This document shows positions 28,346 through 38,440 of a stretch of DNA of 64,000 bases, one piece after another. The stretch lies in assembly GCF_000744835.1 (NCBI RefSeq), contig NZ_JQMS01000001.1, forward strand, positions 1,860,001-1,924,000, written 5' to 3'. Origin of the DNA: Flavobacterium sp. 83. Its GTDB lineage: Bacteria > Bacteroidota > Bacteroidia > Flavobacteriales > Flavobacteriaceae. A program made the translations under genes and the position numbers. The notes below the pieces were generated by a model, which saw only the letters and a program-made list of their open reading frames with translations, was not told the origin of the DNA and did not search any database. The number at the start of each line of letters is the position of its first letter. The stretch's first letter is position 1.

Positions 28346-31300
28346 ATGAAAAACAAACTACTAAAAAAACTAATACTTCCCGTATTCTTATTATTTGGAA
28401 GTATTATTTATGCTCAATCAGTATCGGGTACTGTATCCGATAAAACAGGTCCTATTCCAGGTGTTAATGTATTGATTAAAGGTACTGCTGGAGGAACACA
28501 AACAGATTTTAATGGGGCTTTTAAAATCAATGCTAAGAATGGAGATGTTTTAGTCTTCACTTTTATAGGTTATAAATCCCAAGAGATTAATTACAAAGGG
28601 AATTCTCCAATTAATGTATTGTTGGAAGAGAATTCAAATGCTTTAGACGAAGTTGTGGTTGTAGGTTATGGGGCTAAAAAGAAAAGTTTAGTAACAGGGG
28701 CAATTTCTAGTATTAGTTCTGCTGATATTCAAAATTCTTCATCAGCACGTGTTGAGTCCGTGTTACAGGGTAAAACATCAGGTGTTACCGTTGTATCTTC
28801 TTCTGGGGCTCCAGGTTCTGGTTCTAAAGTTAGAATTAGAGGTGCTGGTTCTAATGGAAATTCAGATCCATTATATATTGTTGATGGAATGAAAGTAAGT
28901 TCCATAGATAATATTTCTCCAAATGACATTGCTAGCATGGAGGTTTTAAAAGATGCAGCATCTTCTGCAATTTATGGTACACAAGGAGCAAATGGAGTTA
29001 TCATTATTACAACTAAACAAGGTAAGCCTGGAGAAACAATAGTTAGCTACAGTACTCAATTAGGTACTCAATCCGTTAGGTCTAATATGAAGTTGATGAA
29101 TGCGTCTCAATTTGTAACCTATTTCCAAGAGGCAGGAAGAACTAATGTAGTTGATAACGGTATTAATACAAATTGGATCGATGAAACTTTTAAAAATGCC
29201 GCTACACAAAGGCATGATTTAAGTATCTCTGGAGCGAACGAGAAAACGTCTTTCTATTTTTCAAGCTCCTATATGGATCAAGATGGAGTTGTTGGTAAAG
29301 ATTCAAACTATAAAAGATTTACAGGAAGACTTAATCTTAAATCTCAAGTCAATGATTGGCTAGAAATAGGTACTAATATGACCTATTCAAATATAGGGTC
29401 TTCGCCTATTACTGAAGATAATTCAACAGCTGGAGTTGTAACTCAAGCTTTAGTTATGGATCCATTAACGCCCGTAATTTATACAGGAACTTTACCTGCA
29501 AGAGCTTTAGCTGGAGTAGCTGCAGGAACAGCTATGACAGATGGTAATGGTAATGTTTACGGATACCCAACTTATGCAACGGGTGAGGCTGTCAACCCTG
29601 TGGGATTAGCAAACTACACATTTAGAGGAGGTATTGATACGGATAAAATTTTAACATCGGTATTTGCTAAATTGAATTTAGCGGAAGGTTTATCATTTAC
29701 CTCTAGATTCGGATATGAAAGAACAAATACGTTTGATAATAGATGGAGTCCTATTTGGGTTGTATCGTCAGAAGCTCAAAATTCTACTGTAACATTAAAC
29801 AATCAGATTTCAAGAAGTTCAAAATGGTTATGGGAAAATTTTGCGAGCTATACTAAAGAATTTGGAAATCATAACTTAACGGGATTATTAGGGTATTCAT
29901 CTGAGAAAACTAAGAGTCCATTTTATTCTTTACGCGGGGCGCAAATTCATGATCAAACAGACCAGTTTGCATACTTTGACTTTGCAAACCGTAACAATGA
30001 TGTAATTGGTGGTAGTATTGTTGAAAAAAGGGGGAGCTCAGTTTTTGGAAGAATTTCCTATGACTATATGGGAAAATATTTATTAGAAGGCTCGTTGCGT
30101 AATGATACTTCTAGTTTTTTTCCGACTACAAAAAAATCGGGGTATTTCCCTGCAGCTTCTGCAGGTTGGTTAGTATCTAAAGAAAATTTTTGGAAAGAAG
30201 ACTCGAAAATTGATTATTTAAAAGTACGAGCCAGTTGGGGACAAAATGGTAGTGATAACAATTTAAGTACCTACATAAGCAGCTTAATATTCCAAACTGT
30301 AGCAACAGAAACAGCTTTAACAGTTCCAGTTGTTTACGAAGGTCAAACAGGTATTACTCCAGGAAATTTACCAAATGCTAATTTAGAATGGGAACGTTCT
30401 GAACAATTGGATTTAGGTTTTGATTTAAGAGCATTAAAAAATAAACTGAATTTTTCAGTTGACTATTATGTTAAAACAACTAAAAATTTACTTCTTGTAA
30501 ATGGAAATATTATTGCACCACCCTCTTTAGGTGTAGGAGTTCCTTCTATTAATGCTGGAACAGTTGAAAATAAAGGATTTGAATTTGAAACAGGGTATGG
30601 TGATAAAACAGCGGGTGGCTTTAGTTATGGTATAGACCTTAATTTGTCAACCTTGCATAATGAAGTTACCGATATTAATTATGTAGGTGACAATGGTTTT
30701 ATAATAGGCGCACTTGCACCGCAAAACAATGATGGTGTAACTCGTTTCCAAAAAGGATTACCATTATGGTATTTCTATGGATATAAAACGGACGGTATAG
30801 ATCCTGCAACCGGAAAAATAAAAATTGTAGATACCGATGGAGTTCCTGGAATTACATCAAACGATAAAACAAAAATCGGTTCTCCTCACCCTGATATTCT
30901 TTTTGGAGGAAATATTCAATTTGGATATAAAGGCATTGATTTAAACATTAGATTTCAAGGTACGCAAGGGAATGATATTTTTGAAGCTTACCACCAGACT
31001 TCAAGACCGCTTACCAATCACCCAATTGAATTTTATACAGGTAGATGGCAACAAGCAGGAGATATTGCATCTTATCCTGCTGCACAATATGCAACATCAG
31101 CATACGATACTGATTTAGTAGTAAAAGATGGTTCTTATATGAGAATTAAGCAAATTCAATTAGGATATAACTTCTCTAAAGAAGTTTCCAATAAATTAAA
31201 ATTGAATAAATTAAGAACTTATGTGTCTTTAGACGACTATTTTACCTTTACTAAATATAATGGTTTGGATCCTGAAGCAGGAAGTTTTTCTGATAATAGT

Positions 31301-31369
31301 ATAGGAGTAGATAGAGGATATTATCCAGTAGCTGCTAAAATATTATTTGGTTTGTCACTTGAATTTTAA
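28346..31369 (+). CDS. SusC/RagA-family TonB-linked outer membrane protein
   Basis: A 1007-residue outer-membrane transporter. A signal peptide ending in IIYAQ is followed by a carboxypeptidase-like beta-sandwich (SVSGTVSDKTGPIPGVNVLIKGT in part), a TonB-box-like linker (LDEVVVVGYG), the plug with PLYIVDGM and SAIYGTQGANGVIIITTK, and a C-terminal barrel ending in LSLEF. These are standard SusC features. Together with SusD it captures and imports oligosaccharides. The ATG at 28346 is chosen since it starts the signal peptide; a 36-residue upstream extension is non-conserved and follows a run of T. susD follows after 18 bases. Confidence 0.95.
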   Translation: MKNKLLKKLILPVFLLFGSIIYAQSVSGTVSDKTGPIPGVNVLIKGTAGGTQTDFNGAFKINAKNGDVLVFTFIGYKSQEINYKGNSPINVLLEENSNALDEVVVVGYGAKKKSLVTGAISSISSADIQNSSSARVESVLQGKTSGVTVVSSSGAPGSGSKVRIRGAGSNGNSDPLYIVDGMKVSSIDNISPNDIASMEVLKDAASSAIYGTQGANGVIIITTKQGKPGETIVSYSTQLGTQSVRSNMKLMNASQFVTYFQEAGRTNVVDNGINTNWIDETFKNAATQRHDLSISGANEKTSFYFSSSYMDQDGVVGKDSNYKRFTGRLNLKSQVNDWLEIGTNMTYSNIGSSPITEDNSTAGVVTQALVMDPLTPVIYTGTLPARALAGVAAGTAMTDGNGNVYGYPTYATGEAVNPVGLANYTFRGGIDTDKILTSVFAKLNLAEGLSFTSRFGYERTNTFDNRWSPIWVVSSEAQNSTVTLNNQISRSSKWLWENFASYTKEFGNHNLTGLLGYSSEKTKSPFYSLRGAQIHDQTDQFAYFDFANRNNDVIGGSIVEKRGSSVFGRISYDYMGKYLLEGSLRNDTSSFFPTTKKSGYFPAASAGWLVSKENFWKEDSKIDYLKVRASWGQNGSDNNLSTYISSLIFQTVATETALTVPVVYEGQTGITPGNLPNANLEWERSEQLDLGFDLRALKNKLNFSVDYYVKTTKNLLLVNGNIIAPPSLGVGVPSINAGTVENKGFEFETGYGDKTAGGFSYGIDLNLSTLHNEVTDINYVGDNGFIIGALAPQNNDGVTRFQKGLPLWYFYGYKTDGIDPATGKIKIVDTDGVPGITSNDKTKIGSPHPDILFGGNIQFGYKGIDLNIRFQGTQGNDIFEAYHQTSRPLTNHPIEFYTGRWQQAGDIASYPAAQYATSAYDTDLVVKDGSYMRIKQIQLGYNFSKEVSNKLKLNKLRTYVSLDDYFTFTKYNGLDPEAGSFSDNSIGVDRGYYPVAAKILFGLSLEF

Positions 31370-31387
31370 TAAAATAAAACATTAAAT

Positions 31388-32914
31388 ATGAAAAAAATAA
31401 TATATAGTGTTGCGGTTATATTTTTAATAACTGTATCATGTAGTTCAGATTTTACCGAGGTAAAACCTGTTGGTGTACTGGAGAGTACAACTTTCTTTAA
31501 TAGTGAAAGTAATACGGAAGAAGCTTTAATTGGATTGTATGACCTTGTACAATTTAATAATGATCAGGCCTGGAATTCAGCTTTTTTTATTAAAGTACTA
31601 CCGGGTGATGAGGCTAATGCTGGTGGTGGTACTGCAACAGATCAAAAGCAATTACAAGATATTGATGATTATGCAAATATATCTATTTCTAATCCCTCTT
31701 TGGAAGGTGTTTGGAATAAGGAATATAAAACAATTGCACTTGCAAACACTATTATAGAAAAGGTTGAAGCAGGAAACTTAAGCAATAAGACCTTTGCAAT
31801 TGCAGAAGCAAAGTTTATGAGAGCTTGGTGTTATTTTGAGCTAACTACAATGTGGGGTGACGTGCCTTTGCGTTTAGAAAATCCCACAACAATTAGCGCT
31901 GAAGCTTTTGCTAAAGCCAAAAGTCCAAGAGCAGAAATTTATGCTCAAATAGAAGCTGACTTAGCTGTTGCTATTGCTGGTTTACCAGATAAAAGCGCGG
32001 TTAAAAATAATTTTAGAGTTTCAAAAGGTACTGCTCAAGCATTATTAGGAAAAGTATTGGTTTTTCAAGGAAAAACGCTTGCTGCAATTCCTTATTTAAA
32101 AGCTGTAATAGATAATCCCGCTCATGGTTTAGAGTCAGACGTTTCAAAAGTTTGGTTAAAAGATTCAGAATTTGGAAAAGAGTCTTTATTCGAAGTAGGC
32201 TTTATTACTACAAAAGGTTACAATTTTACTACTGCAAATCTTGCTGGTCGTGAAGAAAGTAACATATTTATACAATTAATGGGGCCTCGTGGTGATGGTT
32301 ACTTTAATTTGACGGGTACAGGATTGAGAAATGGATGGGGCTTTAACTTGCCAACAGCAAAAATTTTAAGTGCGTTTGATACTGCAGGAGATGTAAAGCG
32401 TAAAGCAGTTACAGTAATGAGTGAAGCAGAACTTGTTTCATTTGGAGGAAGTAAAGCAGGAACCCCTTGGGACTATGAAGGAGGTATTAGAACAAAATAT
32501 GCTCCACGTGCTTCAGAAACAAGCGCTGGTGGTGTTGTAGAAGCAAATTATGGTACAAACTTGAGATTGTTTAGATTTGCTGAAGTATTGTTGCTTGCGG
32601 CCGAAGCTTATAATAAGGAAGGACAAGATGCCAATGCAAGAATAGAATTAAACAAAATTAGACAAAGAGCTGGATTAGCTGATGTGTCTTCGACCTTAAC
32701 AGGTGCTAATTTGTTTGATGCTATTGTAAATGAAAAATTCTTAGAGCTAGCTTTTGAAGGACAACGTTTTTGGGATTTAGTGAGATGGGGAAGAGCTAAT
32801 GCTGAGTTATCAAGTAAAGGATACACTTCTAAAAATAATTTATATCCAATTCCTGCATCAGAAATTGCTAAAAATAAAGCACTTACAAGTGCTGACCAAA
32901 ATCCAGGTTATTAA
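31388..32914 (+). CDS. SusD/RagB-family nutrient-binding lipoprotein
   Basis: A 508-residue surface lipoprotein with a lipobox (lipid-bearing Cys 18 in TVSCSS) and SusD helix-rich TPR-like regions (ALANTIIEKVE, AEAKFMRAWCYFEL). The C-terminal motifs LNKIRQRAGL and EKFLELAFEGQRFWDLVRWG are hallmarks of the family. It forms the lid of the SusC transporter. It pairs with the upstream susC in one operon that ends at a strong terminator 30 bases after the stop. No SusE/SusF-type protein follows, which is unusual for a starch locus. The substrate cannot be read from the sequence. Confidence 0.95.
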   Translation: MKKIIYSVAVIFLITVSCSSDFTEVKPVGVLESTTFFNSESNTEEALIGLYDLVQFNNDQAWNSAFFIKVLPGDEANAGGGTATDQKQLQDIDDYANISISNPSLEGVWNKEYKTIALANTIIEKVEAGNLSNKTFAIAEAKFMRAWCYFELTTMWGDVPLRLENPTTISAEAFAKAKSPRAEIYAQIEADLAVAIAGLPDKSAVKNNFRVSKGTAQALLGKVLVFQGKTLAAIPYLKAVIDNPAHGLESDVSKVWLKDSEFGKESLFEVGFITTKGYNFTTANLAGREESNIFIQLMGPRGDGYFNLTGTGLRNGWGFNLPTAKILSAFDTAGDVKRKAVTVMSEAELVSFGGSKAGTPWDYEGGIRTKYAPRASETSAGGVVEANYGTNLRLFRFAEVLLLAAEAYNKEGQDANARIELNKIRQRAGLADVSSTLTGANLFDAIVNEKFLELAFEGQRFWDLVRWGRANAELSSKGYTSKNNLYPIPASEIAKNKALTSADQNPGY

Positions 32915-32945
32915 TTAATGTTTTAAATTTGTTTGGTTAATGGTG

Positions 32946-32978
32946 ACTGCCCGAAAAGTAATTTTCGGGCAGTTTTTT
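32946..32978 (+). terminator. Intrinsic terminator after susD
   Basis: A 12-bp perfect stem (ACTGCCCGAAAA with TTTTCGGGCAGT) and a loop of a few bases are followed by six T residues. Confidence 0.92.
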
Positions 32979-33076
32979 ATAAAAAAAACTACACTTTTGT
33001 GTAAAATGATTATCCAATCTTTTAAAATTAGTTCCATTATTTTTTATTTTTAAATTAATATTCTAAAATATTTACT

Positions 33077-34030
33077 ATGAAACGTCGTCAATTTCTTCAA
33101 AGCACTGCTCTATTTTCTGTAGCATCCTTAGTAAACGCAAATGAACTGTTTACCAAAAATCCATTAATCAATAAAGTAGGCTTGGGTTTATTTTCTATAC
33201 CAAAAATGTTAGAGAATGACTTTGATGGTGCTTTTGCTATGTTAGCTAAAATGGGGTACAAAGAAGTGGAATGTTTTGGTCCTTATGAGTTCAGTACTGA
33301 AAAAGCAAAAGCTTCATGGAATGCTGTTACACCCCAACTTGGATTCAAAGGGAGCGGCTTCTTTAACAAAACTACTGCTGATTTTTTTAAAGCAGCAAAA
33401 TCAAATGGCATTAGTATTCCATCCATGCATACTGATTTAGATACGCTATCAAATAATATGGGGCAATTGGCGGAAGCCGCTCATTTAATCGGTGCGAAAT
33501 ACGTCGTACTTCCTTCCATTCCGGATGCTGAAAGAAAAAACTTGGATGATTATAAACGAGTAGCAGAAAAATTCAACTCTATTGGTGCTGAAGCCAAGAA
33601 AGAAGGAATTCGTTTTGCCTATCACAATCATGGTTATGGTTTAAACAATGTGAATGGCGTTATGCCATTAAATATTATTTTTGACCAAACTGACCCTAGC
33701 TTGGTTTATTTTGAAATGGATCTTTATTGGACAATAGCCGGTGGAGCAGATCCCGTTGAATTATTCAAAAAGCACAAAGACAGGTATAAAATGGTGCATA
33801 TAAAAGACATGAAAGAAGCAAAAAGATTTGCAGGAGATGGTGGCGATGCATCGCAATGGATTAGTCTTTTTCCGTACATGACTTCATGTGGCGAAGGTGT
33901 ACTGGATTTGCCAACAATACTTACTGCTGCAAAACAAAATGGTGTTGAGCATTTCTTCGTGGAACAAGATATGGTACAATCACCTGAAATAGCATTGAAA
34001 AAAAGTATCGATTATTTAAAGTCTCTTTAA
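33077..34030 (+). CDS. Tat-exported sugar phosphate isomerase/epimerase-like protein
   Basis: A 317-residue AP-endonuclease-2/xylose isomerase-like TIM barrel. The N-terminus KRRQFLQ followed by a hydrophobic stretch is a twin-arginine signal, so the folded protein is probably exported to the periplasm. Metal-ligand segments are visible: VECFGPYEF, AYHNHGYG, YFEMDLYWT, HIKDMK and FVEQD. Related exported proteins often act on keto sugars or inositol derivatives, but the substrate is unknown. It lies just downstream of susCD behind their terminator, so it may be co-regulated yet separately transcribed. It converges with prfC. Confidence 0.82.
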   Translation: MKRRQFLQSTALFSVASLVNANELFTKNPLINKVGLGLFSIPKMLENDFDGAFAMLAKMGYKEVECFGPYEFSTEKAKASWNAVTPQLGFKGSGFFNKTTADFFKAAKSNGISIPSMHTDLDTLSNNMGQLAEAAHLIGAKYVVLPSIPDAERKNLDDYKRVAEKFNSIGAEAKKEGIRFAYHNHGYGLNNVNGVMPLNIIFDQTDPSLVYFEMDLYWTIAGGADPVELFKKHKDRYKMVHIKDMKEAKRFAGDGGDASQWISLFPYMTSCGEGVLDLPTILTAAKQNGVEHFFVEQDMVQSPEIALKKSIDYLKSL

Positions 34031-34038
34031 ATAAATTG

Positions 34039-34071
34039 AAAAGCCTCTCCAGTAATGAAGAGGCTTCTTTT
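34039..34071 (+). terminator. Intrinsic terminator between the isomerase gene and prfC
   Basis: AAGCCTCT (34041-34048) pairs with AGAGGCTT (34059-34066), followed by CTTTTA. It separates two convergent genes. Confidence 0.75.
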
Positions 34072-34103
34072 ATGTTTGCTATTTCAAGCGTATATTTTGC
34101 TAT

Positions 34104-35693
34104 TTATTCAAATTCCGAGGTAAAAAACAACTTCACATTTGGATATTTATTTTGCGTCATTTGAATAGTAAAATCAGAATCGGCTAGAAATACCAATTGT
34201 CCATATTTGTCATGCGCTAGGAATTTTTGTTTTATTCTTCTAAATTCTTTGAATTCATCACTTTTTAAATCTTTTGGTTTTACCCAACACGCTTTATGAA
34301 CAGGGAAATTTTCATAAGTACATTTAGCTCCATATTCATGTTCTAATCGGTACTGAATAACTTCATATTGAAGAGCACCAACCGTTCCAATGATTTTTCT
34401 GTTATTCATTTCTAAAGTAAATAACTGTGCTACACCTTCATCCATTAGTTGATCGATTCCTTTGTCCAATTGTTTGGCTTTCATGGGATCAGCGTTATTG
34501 ATATACCTAAAGTGCTCTGGAGAGAAGCTTGGGATTCCTTTGAAGCTCATGATTTCACCTTCGGTCAACGTGTCTCCAATTTTAAAATTTCCAGTATCAT
34601 GTAATCCTACAATATCACCAGGATAGGATATGTCTACAATTTCTTTCTTCTCGGCAAAGAAAGCATTTGGGCTGGAGAATTTTAAATTCTTTTTTTGACG
34701 AACGTGATAATAGGGTTTGTTTCTTTCGAAAGTTCCAGAAACAATTTTTATAAAGGCTAAACGGTCTCTGTGTTTAGGATCCATATTGGCGTGGATTTTA
34801 AAAACAAAACCAGTCATTTTTTCTTCTTTTGGATCAACTAGTCGAGTTTCTGAATCTTTTGGTCTTGGCGATGGCGCAATTTGAACAAAACAATCCAATA
34901 ACTCTCTAACTCCAAAATTATTCAATGCTGAACCAAAGAATACTGGCTGTAATTTTCCGTCTAAATAGTCCTGACGATCAAATTTTGGATATACTTCATC
35001 GATAAGTTCTAATTCTTCACGTAATCTGTCAGCTGGTTTTTGTCCAATAATTTTCTCTAATTCAGGATTTTGAACATCAGAAAAAGCAATGGTTTCTTCG
35101 ATATTTTTACGGCTGTCACCACTAAATAAGTTGATGTTTTGTTCCCATAAATTGTAGATTCCTTGAAAATCATAACCCATTCCTATTGGAAAACTTAATG
35201 GTGTAACGGTTAAACCCAGTTTTTGCTCCACTTCATCCATTAAATCAAAGGCATCTTTTCCTTCACGGTCTAATTTGTTTATGAAAACAATAATGGGGAT
35301 TTTTCGCATTCTACAAACAGCCACTAATTTTTCTGTTTGTTCCTCTACACCTTTGGCCACATCAATTACAACAATAACACTGTCAACTGCGGTTAATGTT
35401 CTAAAGGTATCTTCTGCAAAATCCTTGTGTCCCGGAGTATCGAGAATGTTTATTTTTTTGTCTTTATAATTGAATGCCAAAACTGAAGTAGAAACCGAAA
35501 TTCCTCTTTGACGTTCAATTTCCATAAAGTCACTGGTAGCGCCTTTCTTGATTTTGTTGTTTTTCACGGCACCTGCTTCTTGAATAGCACCACCAAAAAG
35601 GAGGAGTTTTTCAGTAAGTGTTGTTTTTCCAGCATCAGGATGTGAAATAATCCCGAAAGTTCTTCTGCGTTGTATTTCTTTTAAAAAGCTCAT
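34104..35693 (-). CDS. prfC: Peptide chain release factor 3
   Basis: A 529-residue translational GTPase. G motifs are SHPDAGKTTLTEK, the RGISVSTS switch, LDTPGHKDFAEDT and NKLDREG. RF3 removes RF1/RF2 from the ribosome after termination and contributes to quality control. Length is standard. It is a housekeeping gene placed between sugar-use genes on the opposite strand, with its own -7 promoter box 20 bases upstream. There is no operon partner. Confidence 0.95.
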   Translation of the reverse strand: MSFLKEIQRRRTFGIISHPDAGKTTLTEKLLLFGGAIQEAGAVKNNKIKKGATSDFMEIERQRGISVSTSVLAFNYKDKKINILDTPGHKDFAEDTFRTLTAVDSVIVVIDVAKGVEEQTEKLVAVCRMRKIPIIVFINKLDREGKDAFDLMDEVEQKLGLTVTPLSFPIGMGYDFQGIYNLWEQNINLFSGDSRKNIEETIAFSDVQNPELEKIIGQKPADRLREELELIDEVYPKFDRQDYLDGKLQPVFFGSALNNFGVRELLDCFVQIAPSPRPKDSETRLVDPKEEKMTGFVFKIHANMDPKHRDRLAFIKIVSGTFERNKPYYHVRQKKNLKFSSPNAFFAEKKEIVDISYPGDIVGLHDTGNFKIGDTLTEGEIMSFKGIPSFSPEHFRYINNADPMKAKQLDKGIDQLMDEGVAQLFTLEMNNRKIIGTVGALQYEVIQYRLEHEYGAKCTYENFPVHKACWVKPKDLKSDEFKEFRRIKQKFLAHDKYGQLVFLADSDFTIQMTQNKYPNVKLFFTSEFE

Positions 35694-35712
35694 GTTTAAT
35701 ATAAATAGTCTG

Positions 35713-35720
35713 CAAAAGTA
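35713..35720 (-). promoter_or_regulatory. -7 promoter element of prfC
   Basis: On the minus strand TACTTTTG matches TAnnTTTG, 19 bases before the prfC ATG. The leader would be very short. A clear -33 box is not visible. Confidence 0.5.
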
Positions 35721-35840
35721 CTATTTATAAATGCCAATTAAAAAAATAGTATAATCTAAATAGAGTATGTAAATTTTGAATATGTATTCTGGTAGCTTTT
35801 GAATCAATTTTACTGTTTTTTACTATTTAATAATGTAGTA

Positions 35841-35873
35841 AAAAAAAGTGGATGTCTTTTTGGACATCCACTA
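35841..35873 (-). terminator. Intrinsic terminator after the alpha-amylase gene
   Basis: A 9-bp stem GTGGATGTC/GACATCCAC (35848-35856 and 35863-35871) has a T tract on the minus-strand 3' side, 13 bases beyond the amylase stop codon. Confidence 0.85.
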
Positions 35874-35885
35874 AAATATTATATT

Positions 35886-37328
35886 TTACATATTAATGGA
35901 CCAAACGGAATAACCATTTGGAGGACATTGAATTTTTACCCATTTATCCGCTTGGGTTGTAGGATACCAAGTTGAGTTACCTGTGAAATCTTTAATTTGT
36001 GCATTGACCCAATTAGTCTGAATCCATCTTTCTTGCCAAGTTGATGAGTTATTGATGTAAACCACTAATCCTGGATTTCCATTATATCCATTTCTTCGAG
36101 CAATGTATTCATCATTATCTGCATATAAAATGGAAGTAGTACCGGTTGCTTTATTGTTATGAATCCAAATTAAATTATTCAATTTGGCTTTGTCTAGCCA
36201 TTCTTCATAATCTCTGTAGAAAATAGTTGGATATCCTTCATGAGTTAAAATATAAGCATATGCCAATTGTTTATTCCAAATTTCATCTGTATCATGATTA
36301 GTAACAAAAGTGACCGCTTTGTAAGGGTTTCTTTTCCACATCATATCATCATTCAATAAGGCAAGGTTGTTGCCGTCAAAAGCGTCATTCATTTTGTAAT
36401 AGCAAGCAAAATCAAATACAGAACTATTAGCGTTGTTCGCCCAATCATTCAATGTGTTTACGTTTGAATCCCATAATTCGCCAACAGAAAATCCGCCGAC
36501 ATTTGCATTCCAACTGTTGATAACCCATGAACCAAAGCCTTTTACATAATCAAATCTCCATCCATCAAAATGCATGGTGTTTTTGTAATATTTACCTACA
36601 CCGTCCGTTCTCAACCATAGCCAATTTTGAACATTTGAGGCGGCATGGCATAAATCAGGAAATCCTCCGAACGCACCTTCGTCGTTATTTCCGAATGAAT
36701 TTTTATAAAAATCAGCACTGGTTCTAGGAAATTTTCCTGAGGCTACACCGGTAAAATTGGTATAAGTTTGTGTTCCTGTGAAAGGATTGTTTTCTAATTG
36801 TCCACCGCTATTGTGATTAATTACGATATCAGCATAAACTTGCATGTTTTCAGTATGCGCTTTTGTTATTAAACTTTCTAATTCACTACGAGAACCAAAC
36901 CTGGTTTCTATAGAACCATTTTGATTGTAATTTCCAAAATCAAAATAATCAGTAGGATCATATCCCATAGAAAAAGCACCATTTTGAGCTTTTGATGCTG
37001 GTGGAAGCCATATAGAACCGATACCGGCATTAGACCACTCCGTCACTTTGGTATTGATGGTATTCCACCAGTTTCCACCTGAAGGAACATCCCAGTAAAA
37101 TGCTTGCATCATAACGCCTCCTCCAGGATTAGCAACATATTTTCCTGTTAATGATGAGCTTGTTATTCCGGTGCTAAATGGATGTCCATCGTGATGCGTT
37201 ACGTCAATTACTTTAAATTGTGAAGCTGCCGTAACGGAATCAGTAGCTACATCTTCATTTGAACTGCACGAGTAAAAGCCAATTAATAAGGCTGATAATA
37301 GATAAATTTTAAAACTTTGTTTTTTCAT
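35886..37328 (-). CDS. GH13 alpha-amylase, lipoprotein
   Basis: A 480-residue alpha-amylase-family hydrolase that cleaves alpha-1,4 glucans. The four GH13 regions are visible: ADIVINH; GWRFDYVKG with nucleophile D260; GELWD with acid/base E284; and TNHDT with D346. A lipobox (GFYSCSS) anchors it to a membrane, probably on the cell surface, as for Sus amylases. The N-terminal Ser/Asp-rich linker after the Cys is a likely surface-export signal. The C-terminal domain C is complete. It is expressed away from prfC and lies next to an IS982 element inserted 114 bases upstream of the start, which may have changed its promoter. It is the only glycosidase in the locus and suggests starch or maltodextrin. 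Confidence 0.95.
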   Translation of the reverse strand: MKKQSFKIYLLSALLIGFYSCSSNEDVATDSVTAASQFKVIDVTHHDGHPFSTGITSSSLTGKYVANPGGGVMMQAFYWDVPSGGNWWNTINTKVTEWSNAGIGSIWLPPASKAQNGAFSMGYDPTDYFDFGNYNQNGSIETRFGSRSELESLITKAHTENMQVYADIVINHNSGGQLENNPFTGTQTYTNFTGVASGKFPRTSADFYKNSFGNNDEGAFGGFPDLCHAASNVQNWLWLRTDGVGKYYKNTMHFDGWRFDYVKGFGSWVINSWNANVGGFSVGELWDSNVNTLNDWANNANSSVFDFACYYKMNDAFDGNNLALLNDDMMWKRNPYKAVTFVTNHDTDEIWNKQLAYAYILTHEGYPTIFYRDYEEWLDKAKLNNLIWIHNNKATGTTSILYADNDEYIARRNGYNGNPGLVVYINNSSTWQERWIQTNWVNAQIKDFTGNSTWYPTTQADKWVKIQCPPNGYSVWSINM

Positions 37329-37433
37329 AAAGAAATGATTTAGGTTAGGTAATAGATTTTGGGTTGATTAAAATTAAAAATATGATTTTATGAAAATTAA
37401 TAGTAATCACTATAATAAATAGTATAAATTTAT

Positions 37434-37442
37434 TTTTTAATA
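37434..37442. repeat. Target-site duplication, left copy
   Basis: TTTTTAATA directly precedes the left inverted repeat of the IS982-type element and is repeated exactly at 38441-38449 after the right end. Confidence 0.8.
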
Positions 37443-38440
37443 ACCCGTTGGGTGCAATTAGATTATTTGTGTTTTAATATTGTTTATTGGTCTTTCAAAA
37501 ATAAATTTATTAATGAATTGTACCAAAGTTAATGCTGTTATTTTAGCTAAAATTCTTGTTTTAAAACCTTGAAAAGATTTAGCATAATTTCGTCTAATCA
37601 TAAATTGATCACACAATTGAGAGAATAATGTCTCTATTCTTTTTCTTGATTTTCTAAATATGTAGGGTTGTTTTTTATACCCAATTTGATTGATTCTCAT
37701 TGGAGTTTCTAATTTTATATTTGCTGTTTCAAACAAATCTAATTGTAATGGTGAAGACAAATAACCTCTATCTCCAAGAAGCACACAATCAGACATTTGA
37801 TATTTTAAATCTTTTAATAAATGTACATCGTGAACACTTGCTTTTGTAATATCTATTGATTGAAAAACCCCAGAAACAGTACAAACTCCGTGAAGTTTGT
37901 AACCATAAAACCAAGAGTTTTGTGATGCACAAAAACCTTTATCTGGCGCAGTCTGAAAATCACCCTTACAAATTTTAATCCTATTATGACGAGCCATTTT
38001 ACAAATCTCAAGTGGCATACTATCAACAACAAAATAGTTCTCAAATTCTGTGAATTTTGAATATAAATGTTGTCTGATTTCTTCAGCAAAATGGAATAAT
38101 TTTTTCCTTCTCTTATTATACTGACTTCGTTCAATTAGATTAGAAATTTGTCCATTTTGCAACTGATTAAAAAATGAATTTTCACTGTCAATAGACATAA
38201 ATTCAGATGTTAAACTTAAAGCAACTACTTCTAAATCAGACATTTTAAACTTTCTTCCAGCTCGAATTTCTGTATTAAATGCAATATTCAAAGAACTTAT
38301 AACTTCTAAAACTCTAAAATAATTTTTTACTATATTTGACATAGATATTGGTTGTTTGACGACTTCAAGATACTGAATTTCAGTATCTTGACCAATATCT
38401 AATCAATATTTTTTACTTCAAATAATTACACCCAACGGGT
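37443..38440 (-). mobile_element. IS982-family insertion sequence, complete
   Basis: The 998-bp element is bounded by 18-bp inverted repeats, ACCCGTTGGGTGCAATTA at the left and ACCCGTTGGGTGTAATTA at the right (inverted), with one mismatch. A 9-bp direct duplication flanks it. Length, single transposase gene and repeat layout fit IS982. The matching target duplication and intact gene suggest a recent insertion. It lies upstream of the alpha-amylase gene. Confidence 0.92.
37458..38342 (-). CDS. IS982-family transposase
   Basis: A 294-residue DDE transposase with no frameshift. Typical IS982 segments are FVVDSMPLEICKMAR (first Asp), VLLGDRGYLS (second Asp) and the C-terminal RKRIETLFSQLCDQF (Glu). 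These give the DDE triad of an IS4-like RNase H fold. The frame runs through the whole element on the minus strand, in the same direction as the amylase gene. Read-through from the IS could reach the amylase gene. Confidence 0.92.
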   Translation of the reverse strand: MSNIVKNYFRVLEVISSLNIAFNTEIRAGRKFKMSDLEVVALSLTSEFMSIDSENSFFNQLQNGQISNLIERSQYNKRRKKLFHFAEEIRQHLYSKFTEFENYFVVDSMPLEICKMARHNRIKICKGDFQTAPDKGFCASQNSWFYGYKLHGVCTVSGVFQSIDITKASVHDVHLLKDLKYQMSDCVLLGDRGYLSSPLQLDLFETANIKLETPMRINQIGYKKQPYIFRKSRKRIETLFSQLCDQFMIRRNYAKSFQGFKTRILAKITALTLVQFINKFIFERPINNIKTQII

